A stretch of 64,000 nt of DNA from Bacteroidales bacterium. Its GTDB lineage: Bacteria > Bacteroidota > Bacteroidia > Bacteroidales > Marinilabiliaceae. A program made the translations under genes and the position numbers. The DNA lies in NCBI GenBank assembly GCA_017960905.1, contig JAGCYH010000041.1:1-64000 (forward strand), in the 5' to 3' direction. Each line of letters begins with the position of its first letter. The first letter of the stretch is position 1. Below the pieces are notes generated by a model that did not search any database, had not been told where the DNA came from, and was given only the letters and a program-made list of their open reading frames with translations. Of this stretch, positions 53,179 to 61,687 are shown one piece after another.

Positions 53179-54879
53179 TTATTTTGTTGTAATTAGTTGT
53201 ATATCAACGTTATATTTTTTATTGAGATATTCGCACCAGCCGAATATCACGTATTTATACCGCCCCGAAGTTAGTAAAAATTGCGCATATCGCTCAATTT
53301 TCGCATTTTCATATTTGTCGGAGATGAAAAATGTCGTTTCGCCCTGAATGTGGTTTTTAATGCAAATTTCGCCCATGACTATGTTGGCGAGCGTGTATAC
53401 AAAGATGGCTGGGCTGGCCGGCTGGCCGGCAGCCAGCGTCTGCTCGTGGCGCAGGTCGGTGTCGAGCGACGACGAGCGGTTCGACAGCACTATGGCAACC
53501 TCATCGGCTTTATAATCAACACCTTGCAGCACAAAATGTGCTGCAAGATAGCCGAGTTTGCAAAGGTCGTCCATCTTGAAAAACTTCATATTCGGCTCAT
53601 TCACAAAGTGATACACTTCGCGAACGAACTTGTCGAAATCTTCGGTTGTAGTGATAACTGTATGATTGTCAACGGTTACGCGGCCGTTGGCAATTTTGCA
53701 ACTATGCAAAATTGAGTAATCAGCGGGTGTTTTTTGCTCCACGGCGCGTGCTTTAGCTTCGACGGAGAGGACAATGGCGGCGTTGCAGCCACCGAAGCCC
53801 GAAGCTATTTTCAGGCAGTGGTTGGTTTGCGCCTCGCGGTGCTTGGCGCTGACGTTGAGCGGATGCGGCGTGCCTATCTCTTCGAATCCCATTGTGCCGA
53901 AAATCAGCGAGTTGCGCATCTGTTCCACGCACATCGCTATCTCTATCACGCCCGAAGCACCAAGAGTATGGCCGAAGTACGGCTTCAGACTGTTGATCGG
54001 CTTGCTGTTCAAGCCGCTGAGTGTCAGCGCTTTCGATTCCATCTCGTCGTTGTAGAGTGTGGCCGTTCCGTGAGCGTTGACGAATGATATGTCGTCGGGC
54101 GTAAGGCCCGACTGGCTAAGTGCCTCATTTATAGCGGCCGACAGCGGTTCGCCTGTGCGCGACGGACCCGAAATGTGGTTGGCGTCGTTGGTCATGGCAC
54201 TGCCTTCGACGGCCACACCGCGCGAAAGCGCGCGGTGACGTGTAACGAGTATCGCGCCTGCCGCCTCGCCCATCGACAGCCCGTCGCGGTGCTTGTCGTA
54301 CGGCCGGCAGATGGTGGGACTTACCGACTTGAAACCCACGAAACCGCTTACTACGAACGGCGTTGCCTCGTCGGCGCCTACGACAATGACATTGTCGTAG
54401 CGGCCAGCGCGTATGAGGCGCGATGCCACGCTTACCGCCACAACGCCTGATATACAGGCGTTTGACACTACTACAGGCTCTTCGCCGATGCCGAGTTTCT
54501 GGCACACGTTGTGCGCCAGAACCGACAGGAAGACGCGGCTCTTATCGTCGGGTACTGAGGTGTTTAGCTCTGCTATGTTGCCTTTGGTGGTCGAAAAAAC
54601 GATGCCCAGGCGGCTGTCGGGCTTCACACCCGACTGCGCAACGACGTCATTAGCAACGCTGTACATCATGCGTTCAAGTCGCGTAAGCGACTTGTCGGCG
54701 TCGGGTATAAGGTCGTTGGCTATAGTCTGAGCCGGAATGAGGGTGCCATCGGGCATGAGAGGCTGCGGTTTAATGCCTGATTTATAGAGCATTATAGAGT
54801 TGTAGTTAGCCTCGGTGCCAAATCCTAATCCTGTAAGTACGCTCGTTGCGCCTATGTATGTAATCGTCTGTTCTGCCAA
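53179..54879 (-). CDS. Beta-ketoacyl synthase fused to a C-terminal KS-like domain
   Basis: 566 residues, about 170 longer than FabF. Residues 1-375 are a full KS: Cys142 in SNACISG, His270 in NAHGTATL and His304 in YFGHTLGASG. The rest (about 385-566) resembles the separate beta-ketoacyl-synthase-like proteins of these loci: VAIVLSNRSSSLDTDLRHEQ, then SPAIFVYTLANIVMGEIC and FFISDKYENA. In other Bacteroidetes I would expect that part as its own gene, so this is probably a fusion. It is first in the operon KS-ACP-KS-KS-like-deacetylase. Confidence 0.9.
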   Translation of the reverse strand: MAEQTITYIGATSVLTGLGFGTEANYNSIMLYKSGIKPQPLMPDGTLIPAQTIANDLIPDADKSLTRLERMMYSVANDVVAQSGVKPDSRLGIVFSTTKGNIAELNTSVPDDKSRVFLSVLAHNVCQKLGIGEEPVVVSNACISGVVAVSVASRLIRAGRYDNVIVVGADEATPFVVSGFVGFKSVSPTICRPYDKHRDGLSMGEAAGAILVTRHRALSRGVAVEGSAMTNDANHISGPSRTGEPLSAAINEALSQSGLTPDDISFVNAHGTATLYNDEMESKALTLSGLNSKPINSLKPYFGHTLGASGVIEIAMCVEQMRNSLIFGTMGFEEIGTPHPLNVSAKHREAQTNHCLKIASGFGGCNAAIVLSVEAKARAVEQKTPADYSILHSCKIANGRVTVDNHTVITTTEDFDKFVREVYHFVNEPNMKFFKMDDLCKLGYLAAHFVLQGVDYKADEVAIVLSNRSSSLDTDLRHEQTLAAGQPASPAIFVYTLANIVMGEICIKNHIQGETTFFISDKYENAKIERYAQFLLTSGRYKYVIFGWCEYLNKKYNVDIQLITTK

Positions 54880-54898
54880 AGGGTAGGTTTTAAAGCGG

Positions 54899-54906
54899 CA
54901 AAATTA
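54899..54906 (-). promoter_or_regulatory. -7 element of the KS operon
   Basis: Minus-strand TAATTTTG 19 bp upstream of the KS start; same octamer as in front of the ACP operon (29385-29392). Confidence 0.6.
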
Positions 54907-54953
54907 GGCATTTAAAATGAAAAAATTGCCACATTTTTAAAATGCGTTTAATG

Positions 54954-54988
54954 AAAAACGAGGTGCATCGGACTACCGATGCACCTCG
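54954..54988 (-). terminator. Terminator of the paaK-ACT operon
   Basis: 13-bp stem CGAGGTGCATCGG/CCGATGCACCTCG with an ACTA loop (54959-54988) and an A-run on the left (plus), giving a U-run after the ACT gene on the minus strand. Confidence 0.8.
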
Positions 54989-55025
54989 CATATAGTCTTA
55001 TTTCTTCGCCGCAAGGGCAAAGAAA

Positions 55026-55451
55026 TCACAATTCGGATAACTCGCTCTCAACGAGGCAGTTGAGAGAGTTGCGGCGAATCACTTCGTGAGCCGCGTCCAT
55101 ATTGTTGGGTCTGATAATCACCACGCCGTTGCTCTTGTCGGAGAAGCAGTACATGTATTCGATGCTGATGCCCGCTTTGGTGAATATTTCGACCGTTTCG
55201 GACAGCTTGCCTGCCGAAGGGTCGGTTTTGATGGCAAGCACGTCGCTCAGATTGGCCGAAATGCCCTGAGCTTTAAGTAGTTGGAATGCCTTGTGCTGGT
55301 TTGTGGTGATGAGGCGCAGAATGCCGTATTCGGTGGTGTCGGCCACGGTGGCGGCCACGATGCGGATATTCTCTTTGCTCAAGAACGACAGAATCTCATT
55401 CAAGCGTCCGAACTTATTCTCGACAAACACTGATATTTGATTGATAGTCAT
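55026..55451 (-). CDS. Tandem ACT-domain protein
   Basis: 141 residues with two ACT domains (about 1-70 and 70-141; NQISVFVENKFGRLNEIL, SETVEIFTKAGISIEYMY). Small tandem-ACT proteins bind amino acids. This one lies 12 bp downstream of paaK, a pair often found beside indolepyruvate ferredoxin oxidoreductase genes, which are not in this window. It probably senses an aromatic or branched-chain amino acid. Confidence 0.92.
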   Translation of the reverse strand: MTINQISVFVENKFGRLNEILSFLSKENIRIVAATVADTTEYGILRLITTNQHKAFQLLKAQGISANLSDVLAIKTDPSAGKLSETVEIFTKAGISIEYMYCFSDKSNGVVIIRPNNMDAAHEVIRRNSLNCLVESELSEL

Positions 55452-55463
55452 GGCTTTATGTAT

Positions 55464-56771
55464 TTAAATGAGTTTTCTTAAATCCTTCACGCGCACGGCT
55501 TTGCCTTCCGATTGAGGCAGCGAGCCGCGTTCTACGAGTTTCACTTTCGGCGTAACGAGAATCTCGTCTTTCAGCTGGCGAGTTATCTCTTTGGCCAGAG
55601 CCTGCAATTGGCTGAAGTCGTCGGTCTTCACGTCGCCGAGTTCAACCTCAACTATCAGCTCGTCGTTATTGTCAACAGGCTGAATAGTAATGAGATAGTT
55701 AGAGCCGAGTTCGGAGAATTTCATCAGAATCTTCTCAATCTGCATTGGGAAGATGTTGACGCCCTTCACGATGAACATATCGTCGCTGCGGCCTTTCATA
55801 CGGTCGAGGCGGCGGTGTGTGCGGCCGCACGGGCACTTGCCTGTGAGAATGCGGGTAAGGTCGCGAGTGCGGTAACGCAAGAGCGGCATACCTTCGCGGT
55901 CGAGTGTGGTGAGCACAAGCTCACCAACTTCGCCGTCGGGCAGTGGTTCAAGTGTCTCAGGGTCAACTATTTCCACTATGTACGAATCTTCCCAGATGTG
56001 CATGCCGTTCTGCTCTTTGCATTCGAGAGCCACGCCCGGGCCGCTCATCTCAGTCATGCCGAAGTTGTTGTACGCCTTCACGCCGAAGCGCTCCTCTATC
56101 TTGCGTCGTGTCTCTTCGGTATGTGGCTCAGCGCCAATGATAAAGACGCGCAGGTTGGTGTCTTTGCGCGGGTCGATGCCTTGAGCCTCGAACACGTCGG
56201 CAAGGCGCAGGGCGTAACTTGGTATGGCGTGAATGGCAGTAGTGCCATAGTCCATGATGCATTTTATCTGTCGCAGGCTGTTGCCTGCGGCAGCTGGTAT
56301 AGAGAGCGCTCCGAGCCATTCGATGCCGGCCTGAATGCCCAGACCGCCAGTGAACATGCCGTAGCCCGACGAGTTCTGAATGACGTCGGTGTCGCGCAGA
56401 CCGACCATGTAGAAGCAGCGAGCCACGCGGTTGGCCCAGCACTCTATATCGCGCTTGGTGTGGCAGATGACCGTCGGGTTGCCCGTGGTGCCGCTCGAAG
56501 AGTGAAGGCGCACAAGCTCCTTCTTGTCGACGGCAAGAAGGCCAAACGGATAGTTCTCGCGCAAATCCTGTTTCGTCGTAAACGGCAGTTTACGCAGGTC
56601 GTCGAGCGACTGTATCGAATCGGCTGTGATGCCCTTTTCGCCAAAGCGTTTTTTGTAAAATGGCGACTTAAGTGCCTGAGCCACTGTCCATTTCAGTCGC
56701 TCAAGCTGCAAGGCCTCAAGGTCCTTGCGCGACATTGTTTCAATCTCGGGTTGATAATATGTACCGTCCAT
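55464..56771 (-). CDS. paaK: Phenylacetate-CoA ligase family enzyme
   Basis: 435 residues, AMP-forming acyl-CoA ligase of the PaaK type. P-loop-like SSSGTTGNPTVI, NNFGMTEMSGPG and DTDVIQNSSGYGMFTGG are the family blocks; LLRYRTRDLTR and RSDDMFIVKGVNIFP are the hinge and lid motifs. It activates phenylacetate or another aryl acid with CoA. Aromatic catabolism with the ACT partner is the usual reading; supplying an aryl starter to the adjacent KS operon is an alternative. Confidence 0.93.
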   Translation of the reverse strand: MDGTYYQPEIETMSRKDLEALQLERLKWTVAQALKSPFYKKRFGEKGITADSIQSLDDLRKLPFTTKQDLRENYPFGLLAVDKKELVRLHSSSGTTGNPTVICHTKRDIECWANRVARCFYMVGLRDTDVIQNSSGYGMFTGGLGIQAGIEWLGALSIPAAAGNSLRQIKCIMDYGTTAIHAIPSYALRLADVFEAQGIDPRKDTNLRVFIIGAEPHTEETRRKIEERFGVKAYNNFGMTEMSGPGVALECKEQNGMHIWEDSYIVEIVDPETLEPLPDGEVGELVLTTLDREGMPLLRYRTRDLTRILTGKCPCGRTHRRLDRMKGRSDDMFIVKGVNIFPMQIEKILMKFSELGSNYLITIQPVDNNDELIVEVELGDVKTDDFSQLQALAKEITRQLKDEILVTPKVKLVERGSLPQSEGKAVRVKDLRKLI

Positions 56772-56819
56772 GATTTATATTTTTTTATTTATAAAATCTT
56801 AAAAAAGAATAACGAAGTA

Positions 56820-56827
56820 CAAAAGTA
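56820..56827 (-). promoter_or_regulatory. -7 element of the paaK operon
   Basis: Minus-strand TACTTTTG 48 bp upstream of the paaK start. Confidence 0.55.
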
Positions 56828-56883
56828 GTCAATCTTTGACGAATGAACAAATAATTTTTTTTTTTCGTTATTTTGCAGTCGGA

Positions 56884-58224
56884 ATGGGCAGACAGACTAC
56901 ATACTCGTACTATGGCTCACTGTTGCGGCTTGGCATACCCGTTGTGGCCTCGCAGATGGGGCACATGCTTACGGTGATGGCCGACACGATAATGGTAGGC
57001 GGCTTGGGCGCTACACAGCTTGCTGCGGTGTCGTTTGCCGGCAATATATCGGTGCCTGTGCTGGTGGCCGGAATGGGCGTTTCGCTCTGCGTAACGCCAC
57101 TTGTAGGCAAGCGTTATGGCGCTATGCGCCATAATTCTATCGCGCTGTGCCTCAAACATTTGCAACTGCTCAATATTCTAATCGGATTGTTTCAGGTGGC
57201 TTTGCTGGCCTTGTTCTGGTATCTGATGCCTTATATGGGTCAGCCGGCCGAGGTGGTCGAGCTGGCGCGCGGTTATATGCCCATCATCATTGCATCGATG
57301 CTGCCGTGCCAGATTTTCACTGGTTATAAACAGTTTATCGAAGGTTTGCAAAATACCAAGACGCCGATGGTTATCTCGCTCATTGGCAATGCGTTGAACA
57401 TTATGTTCAACTATGTTTTCATCTATGGTTTTTGGTTTGTCGACGCCATAGGCGTCAACGGCGCGGCGTGGTCGACGCTGCTCTCGCGCGTCTTCATGTG
57501 GCTGGCGATATCGGTTGTGGTGCGGCGTATGGATTTGTGCCGAGCCTATTTCAGCGCCAAGAGGCGCATACGGCTGTCGGCGCGCGTGCTCAAGCACATA
57601 CTCACCATGGGTCTGCCGATAGGCGGACAGATGGCGGTGGAGTGTCTGGCTTTTGCCCTTGGCGGAATAATGATGGGCTGGATAGGAACGGCCGAAATAG
57701 CTGCACATGAGATAGTTATGACGTTCACCAGTCTGACGTTCATGATGGCGTCGGGCATCTCGTCGGCCATAACCATCAAGGTGAGCCTCTTCTGCGGCCA
57801 GCGCGACCGCCAGGCCATACGCCTCAACAGCTATGCAGCCATTCAACTGTCGCTTATTTTCATGGCGTGCACCGCCATTCTGTTCATCACGCTGCGCAAT
57901 GTTGTGCCGGCGCTTATAATCGACTCTGCGCAAGCCGTTGAGATAGCGGCGCAACTGATGATAGTGGCAGGTTGTTTCCAACTCTTCGACGGCACGCAGG
58001 TTACCGTTATGGGCATTCTGCGCGGCTTGGGCGACATGCGTTTCCCTCCGCTTGTGTCGACAGTGGCGTATGTAGTAACTTGTTTGCCAATAGGTTACCT
58101 ATTGGCATTCACATGCGGTTGCGGTGCGTGGGGCATCTGGATAGGCTATCTGGTTGGTCTGGTTGTGGCCTGCGCAATGCTACTTATGCGTATGCGACTG
58201 AAAATGAGAAAAATACCATTCTGA
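56884..58224 (+). CDS. MATE-family efflux transporter
   Basis: 446 residues from the ATG at 56884; an upstream ATG at 56836 would add 16 residues coded partly by a T-run that looks like promoter sequence. Twelve hydrophobic helices in two MatE halves. YGSLLRLGIPVVASQMGHM, DTIMVGGLGATQLAAVSFAG and GMGVSLCVTPLVGKRYG are the family start; the second half begins LKHILTMGLPIGGQMAVE. It exports a drug or metabolite with Na+ or H+. It could export products of the flanking loci, but this is not shown. Confidence 0.93.
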   Translation: MGRQTTYSYYGSLLRLGIPVVASQMGHMLTVMADTIMVGGLGATQLAAVSFAGNISVPVLVAGMGVSLCVTPLVGKRYGAMRHNSIALCLKHLQLLNILIGLFQVALLALFWYLMPYMGQPAEVVELARGYMPIIIASMLPCQIFTGYKQFIEGLQNTKTPMVISLIGNALNIMFNYVFIYGFWFVDAIGVNGAAWSTLLSRVFMWLAISVVVRRMDLCRAYFSAKRRIRLSARVLKHILTMGLPIGGQMAVECLAFALGGIMMGWIGTAEIAAHEIVMTFTSLTFMMASGISSAITIKVSLFCGQRDRQAIRLNSYAAIQLSLIFMACTAILFITLRNVVPALIIDSAQAVEIAAQLMIVAGCFQLFDGTQVTVMGILRGLGDMRFPPLVSTVAYVVTCLPIGYLLAFTCGCGAWGIWIGYLVGLVVACAMLLMRMRLKMRKIPF

Positions 58225-58230
58225 GAATAA

Positions 58231-58266
58231 AAAAAAGCGTTTGGGCATTTGCCCAAACGCTTTTTT
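58231..58266. terminator. Bidirectional terminator
   Basis: GCGTTTGGGC/GCCCAAACGC stem (58237-58246, 58251-58260), ATTT loop, A-run on the left and T-run on the right, between the convergent MATE and BspA-like genes. Confidence 0.85.
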
Positions 58267-58285
58267 ATGATTCAGGTTATCAACA

Positions 58286-60958
58286 TTATTTGATAACCAC
58301 TTTCTTGCTCATATTGCTGCATTTAACCACATAAACGCCATGGTTCTGCACCTCGAAAACGTTCTGTGCCATAGGCGATTGGTGCGATACTGGGTGACCA
58401 GTGATGTCGAACAGGTAAATGACCTCTGTGGCGTTCTCAACCACGATGCTGTGTCCGCTGACGCTAATAGTGAGCTCATCGGCACTCTCGGTGCCGATGA
58501 CGGTCGGATTCTGCAGTTTGGTGCCTTCGGCGGTGCGGGTTTGGCTTGCGCCGCAGTTGTAGTCGCAGTAAGCCGTTTCGGTGCCGTCGGCATCGTAGGT
58601 GGCATCGTCGTTGTACTGGTAGTCGGTGAAGAGGTGAGGTATCTTATCAGTCTCTTGCTGAGCTTCAAATTCGAAACCACATACAGAGCAGAACGAACCT
58701 GCAGTATGCCCTTTGGCTGTGCAAGTTGCTGCTTCAGCAACGCCAGGCGCAGGCGTGCAATTCTCGAATGTTGCTGTAACGCTCTTATTACCAGTCATTT
58801 CAATCGTGCGGTTGTTCGCTGTGGTGTTATCTTCCCATTTCACATGGCAGTTTTCGTTTGGCGTGGCAGTAAGTGTTGCTGTAGCGCCGTTGGTGTACCA
58901 CATTGTTTTGTTGTAACCTACTGCCGAATAGTCCGACACGGTAGCATTGCCTTTGTCGGTGTTATTTGTACTAATGGTCAGATATTTGCAACCATAATTA
59001 ACTGGGCACGAGCTGTAATTCCATTGGCTGTCCCAATTGCTTGGCACATTGTTTTCGTCACATTCGCAATAAATACTAAGATTAGAGCAGTCGTTGAATG
59101 CTTTTTTCCCCACTTTCTTAACATTGCTCGGGATAACAATAGCAGTGAGTCCGGTACAATTGTAAAATGCCTGCTGGCCTATTTCGGTAAGCGATTGCGG
59201 AATAATGACAGACGTCAGGCTATTGCATTTCTGGAACGCCTTAGTGTCAATGGTTTCCAACCCTTCGGCAATGGTAAGCGATGTGAGGCCTGAACAATCA
59301 GAAAATGCCTGCTCGCCAATGCTCTTCACATTCGCCGGTATCGTCAGCGAAGCAAGACTGCTGAAACCGATAAACATTTTATCGGGTATTGCCGTCACAT
59401 TACTTGGAATAACCAAATTGGTTAATTCTTCGCCAGCAATCAGCAATTTTCCACCATTACTCAATGGATTAGCTTTTGCATTCGCAAAACTGGTATTGAA
59501 AAAACTCTCGACACTTGCAAAGTTCACTTCCTCCAAACTTGTACAGTCTTTGAAAGCGTCTGCACCAATGCTTGTTACGGTTGACGGGATAGATACAGAA
59601 GTCAGACTGCTGAATCCAGCAAATATATTATCGGGAATAGAAGTGATGTTATCTGGAATCTCCAATTCGGTTTTCGCAACATTATTGATATACAAATTGT
59701 GAGCAAGCGATAATGGATTTGAATCCTCGTTGCCATATTCAATGGCAAACATACTTTCTAATGACGCGAATTTTGCTGCTTCAAGACTTGTGCAGTTTTT
59801 GAAAGCATCTGAGCCGATGCTTGTTACTGTTGACGGAATGGTAATCGACTTCAAGCTGCTGCATTCTTCGAATGTGCTGGTTGGTATTTCTGTTGTACCT
59901 TCGGGAATTGATACGGACGTTAAATCACTGCAGTAGCTGAAAATATCTGAGCCAGACAAAACCGCGCCCTCAGGTATGGATATTGATTTCAATGCTTTGC
60001 AAGATGTAAAAACACCGCCTTCTATTCTTGTTGTAGTACTTGGAATGTCAATAGATTCCAATGACGAGCAAACAGCAAACGCTCCAGTTCTTATTGTGGT
60101 AACGCCTGTGGCGGGGATATTTACAGTAGTCAAATTTACACACATCCTAAAAGCATCCATACCAATTTCTTTTACGCTTGCTGGAATTGTTACTGATGTT
60201 AATGAACTGTTGTTTTCGAACGCGCCTTTTATAGTTTCAGTTCCATCGGGTATTGTTACTTCGGCTTCTGACCCGAGATATAATGCTAAAGTTTTGAAAT
60301 TAGCATCTTCGTAGGCGAAATAAGTGTCTTTGATATAGGCATTTCTGAGTCTTGCGCCCCATTTATCATCTTCATCGCCTGCATCTCCGTCGTAAATAAT
60401 AGAACTTACGCCATAGAAAGCATTATTACCAATAGTTTCAACATTATCTGGAACGGTTAGTGTGATCAAATTGGTGCAGTAATTAAACGCATACTCACCA
60501 ATGTTTTTAAGAGTATTTGGAAGACTTACTGAATTGAGTTTTTGACAACCATCGAATGCACTCTCACCAATGCTTTCAACTCCTGATAAAGTTATTGATT
60601 GCAATTCATAGCAATAGCGAAACGCAGAAGTACCTATTGATGAAACACCGTTAATCGTTATAGATGACATTTTAGCACTGCGTAGTGCATCATCCTCGAT
60701 GCTTGTTATAGAATACGTTACATCCCCATTGGTTATCGTTGGTCCTATTACAAGGTTGAGGCTATAAAAATTGTATTGGTAATTACTTTCATAACCAATA
60801 AGCGACACCTCGTTGTCGCTGATAATTTTGTATTTCAGACGAGCGTAGGTTGTTTCATTGAAGGTTAAATAGTTCTCACCGGTGAACTCATCACCTACCG
60901 CAGCCCAAGCCTGCCCTGCAAGCATTGTGGCGCATAAGAATGTAAAAAGTTTTTTCAT
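58286..60958 (-). CDS. Large BspA-like leucine-rich-repeat surface protein
   Basis: 890 residues with a signal peptide (FLCATMLAGQAWA). Many BspA/TpLRR repeats (S-x-T-I-P-x-x-V-T-S-I-G-x-x-A-F-x-x-C-S-S-L; about 85-640), then a Cys-containing domain with AATCTAKGHTAGSFCSVCG and a final T9SS type A tail (EVIYLFDITGHPV ... VYVVKCSNMSKKVVIK). A duplicated EIPDNITSIPDNIFAGFSSL-like block suggests recent internal duplication. It is an exported surface protein, probably an adhesin. Its 32-nt gap to an upstream leader-like ORF is discussed in the findings. Confidence 0.9.
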   Translation of the reverse strand: MKKLFTFLCATMLAGQAWAAVGDEFTGENYLTFNETTYARLKYKIISDNEVSLIGYESNYQYNFYSLNLVIGPTITNGDVTYSITSIEDDALRSAKMSSITINGVSSIGTSAFRYCYELQSITLSGVESIGESAFDGCQKLNSVSLPNTLKNIGEYAFNYCTNLITLTVPDNVETIGNNAFYGVSSIIYDGDAGDEDDKWGARLRNAYIKDTYFAYEDANFKTLALYLGSEAEVTIPDGTETIKGAFENNSSLTSVTIPASVKEIGMDAFRMCVNLTTVNIPATGVTTIRTGAFAVCSSLESIDIPSTTTRIEGGVFTSCKALKSISIPEGAVLSGSDIFSYCSDLTSVSIPEGTTEIPTSTFEECSSLKSITIPSTVTSIGSDAFKNCTSLEAAKFASLESMFAIEYGNEDSNPLSLAHNLYINNVAKTELEIPDNITSIPDNIFAGFSSLTSVSIPSTVTSIGADAFKDCTSLEEVNFASVESFFNTSFANAKANPLSNGGKLLIAGEELTNLVIPSNVTAIPDKMFIGFSSLASLTIPANVKSIGEQAFSDCSGLTSLTIAEGLETIDTKAFQKCNSLTSVIIPQSLTEIGQQAFYNCTGLTAIVIPSNVKKVGKKAFNDCSNLSIYCECDENNVPSNWDSQWNYSSCPVNYGCKYLTISTNNTDKGNATVSDYSAVGYNKTMWYTNGATATLTATPNENCHVKWEDNTTANNRTIEMTGNKSVTATFENCTPAPGVAEAATCTAKGHTAGSFCSVCGFEFEAQQETDKIPHLFTDYQYNDDATYDADGTETAYCDYNCGASQTRTAEGTKLQNPTVIGTESADELTISVSGHSIVVENATEVIYLFDITGHPVSHQSPMAQNVFEVQNHGVYVVKCSNMSKKVVIK

Positions 60959-60990
60959 CTTTCTTTTTGTTTTAATTAATTGATTAATAA

Positions 60991-61194
60991 TTATTTATTT
61001 AAATTAAGATTCGGGACAAAACAGGCAAAGACCGCCGCCAGCGCACCGCGCAGGCGGGCGCAAACAATGAGCGCACTGCAGCACCGCCAAAACAGCAAGC
61101 CGCTATGCCATAGCACACGAAATAAATAAAACCACTTAGTATAATTAAATCGAACGGGGGGGGGTAATTTGTTTATTATCAATAAGATAGACAT
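60991..61194 (-). CDS. Leader-like ORF with Pro-Pro-Pro, upstream of BspA-like gene
   Basis: 67 codons on the minus strand; starts MSILLIINKLPPPVRFNYTK. A run of nine G (plus strand, near 61156-61164) encodes the three prolines. It ends 32 nt before the BspA-like start, so it is in the leader of that gene. The end is Ala/Cys/Leu-rich. L-P-P-P is shared with the 11029-11106 ORF. It may instead be chance reading of a poly-C tract. Confidence 0.35.
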   Translation of the reverse strand: MSILLIINKLPPPVRFNYTKWFYLFRVLWHSGLLFWRCCSALIVCARLRGALAAVFACFVPNLNLNK

Positions 61195-61687
61195 TCGAGC
61201 GTATGCTCAAACTAAGCGTAGATATTATTGATAATGTATGTGTCATCATTTCTGATTTTTGCGGTGGCAAATGTAGATGGCTTTTTTGAATAAAGCAAAA
61301 GAAAAATTAAATTTTATCACAAAGGGCGCAGAGAATCTATCACCGAATAAAACAAACAAGACAAATAACGCCTTACGGCGTTTGACGAAGGAAACGAATT
61401 GAGAATGAACAATTAATAATTAACAATGAACAATGCCCTGAAAGGGCAAAAATACATAGCCCAAGGCAGCGACTTGGGAAAAACATTCAGGGCTAAAAGG
61501 CATTGTGTGGGCGGATAGAATCCGCCCGGAACCAACATCCATGTGAAATACATACAATGCAACGGTTTTTTCAACCGCGGAACACACGGAACGCACGGAA
61601 AGGTGCATTTGACACTTTTTCAAGGGACTTTTTAACTGATTGATTGAAAAAATCTTATTTACTTTGTAATCGGAAAAACAAAACACT
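61195..61687. other. Intergenic mosaic of hairpins and short repeats
   Basis: About 490 bp with no credible gene. It holds GCCCT/AGGGC (61435-61447), CCCAAG/CTTGGG (61460-61478), the outer pair GCCCTGA/TCAGGGC (61435-61441 with 61487-61493), GGGCGGAT/ATCCGCCC (61509-61527) and a tandem CACACGGAA/CGCACGGAA (about 61580-61600). The words look like common Bacteroidetes intergenic repeats. An 88-codon minus ORF here is a read-through of these hairpins. Confidence 0.55.

Noticed and set aside
55512..56828. 438-codon plus-strand ORF
   Set aside because: Antisense to paaK, whose motifs are clear.
61420..61686. 88-codon minus-strand ORF
   Set aside because: It reads through intergenic hairpins and repeat words; no domain and no start signal.
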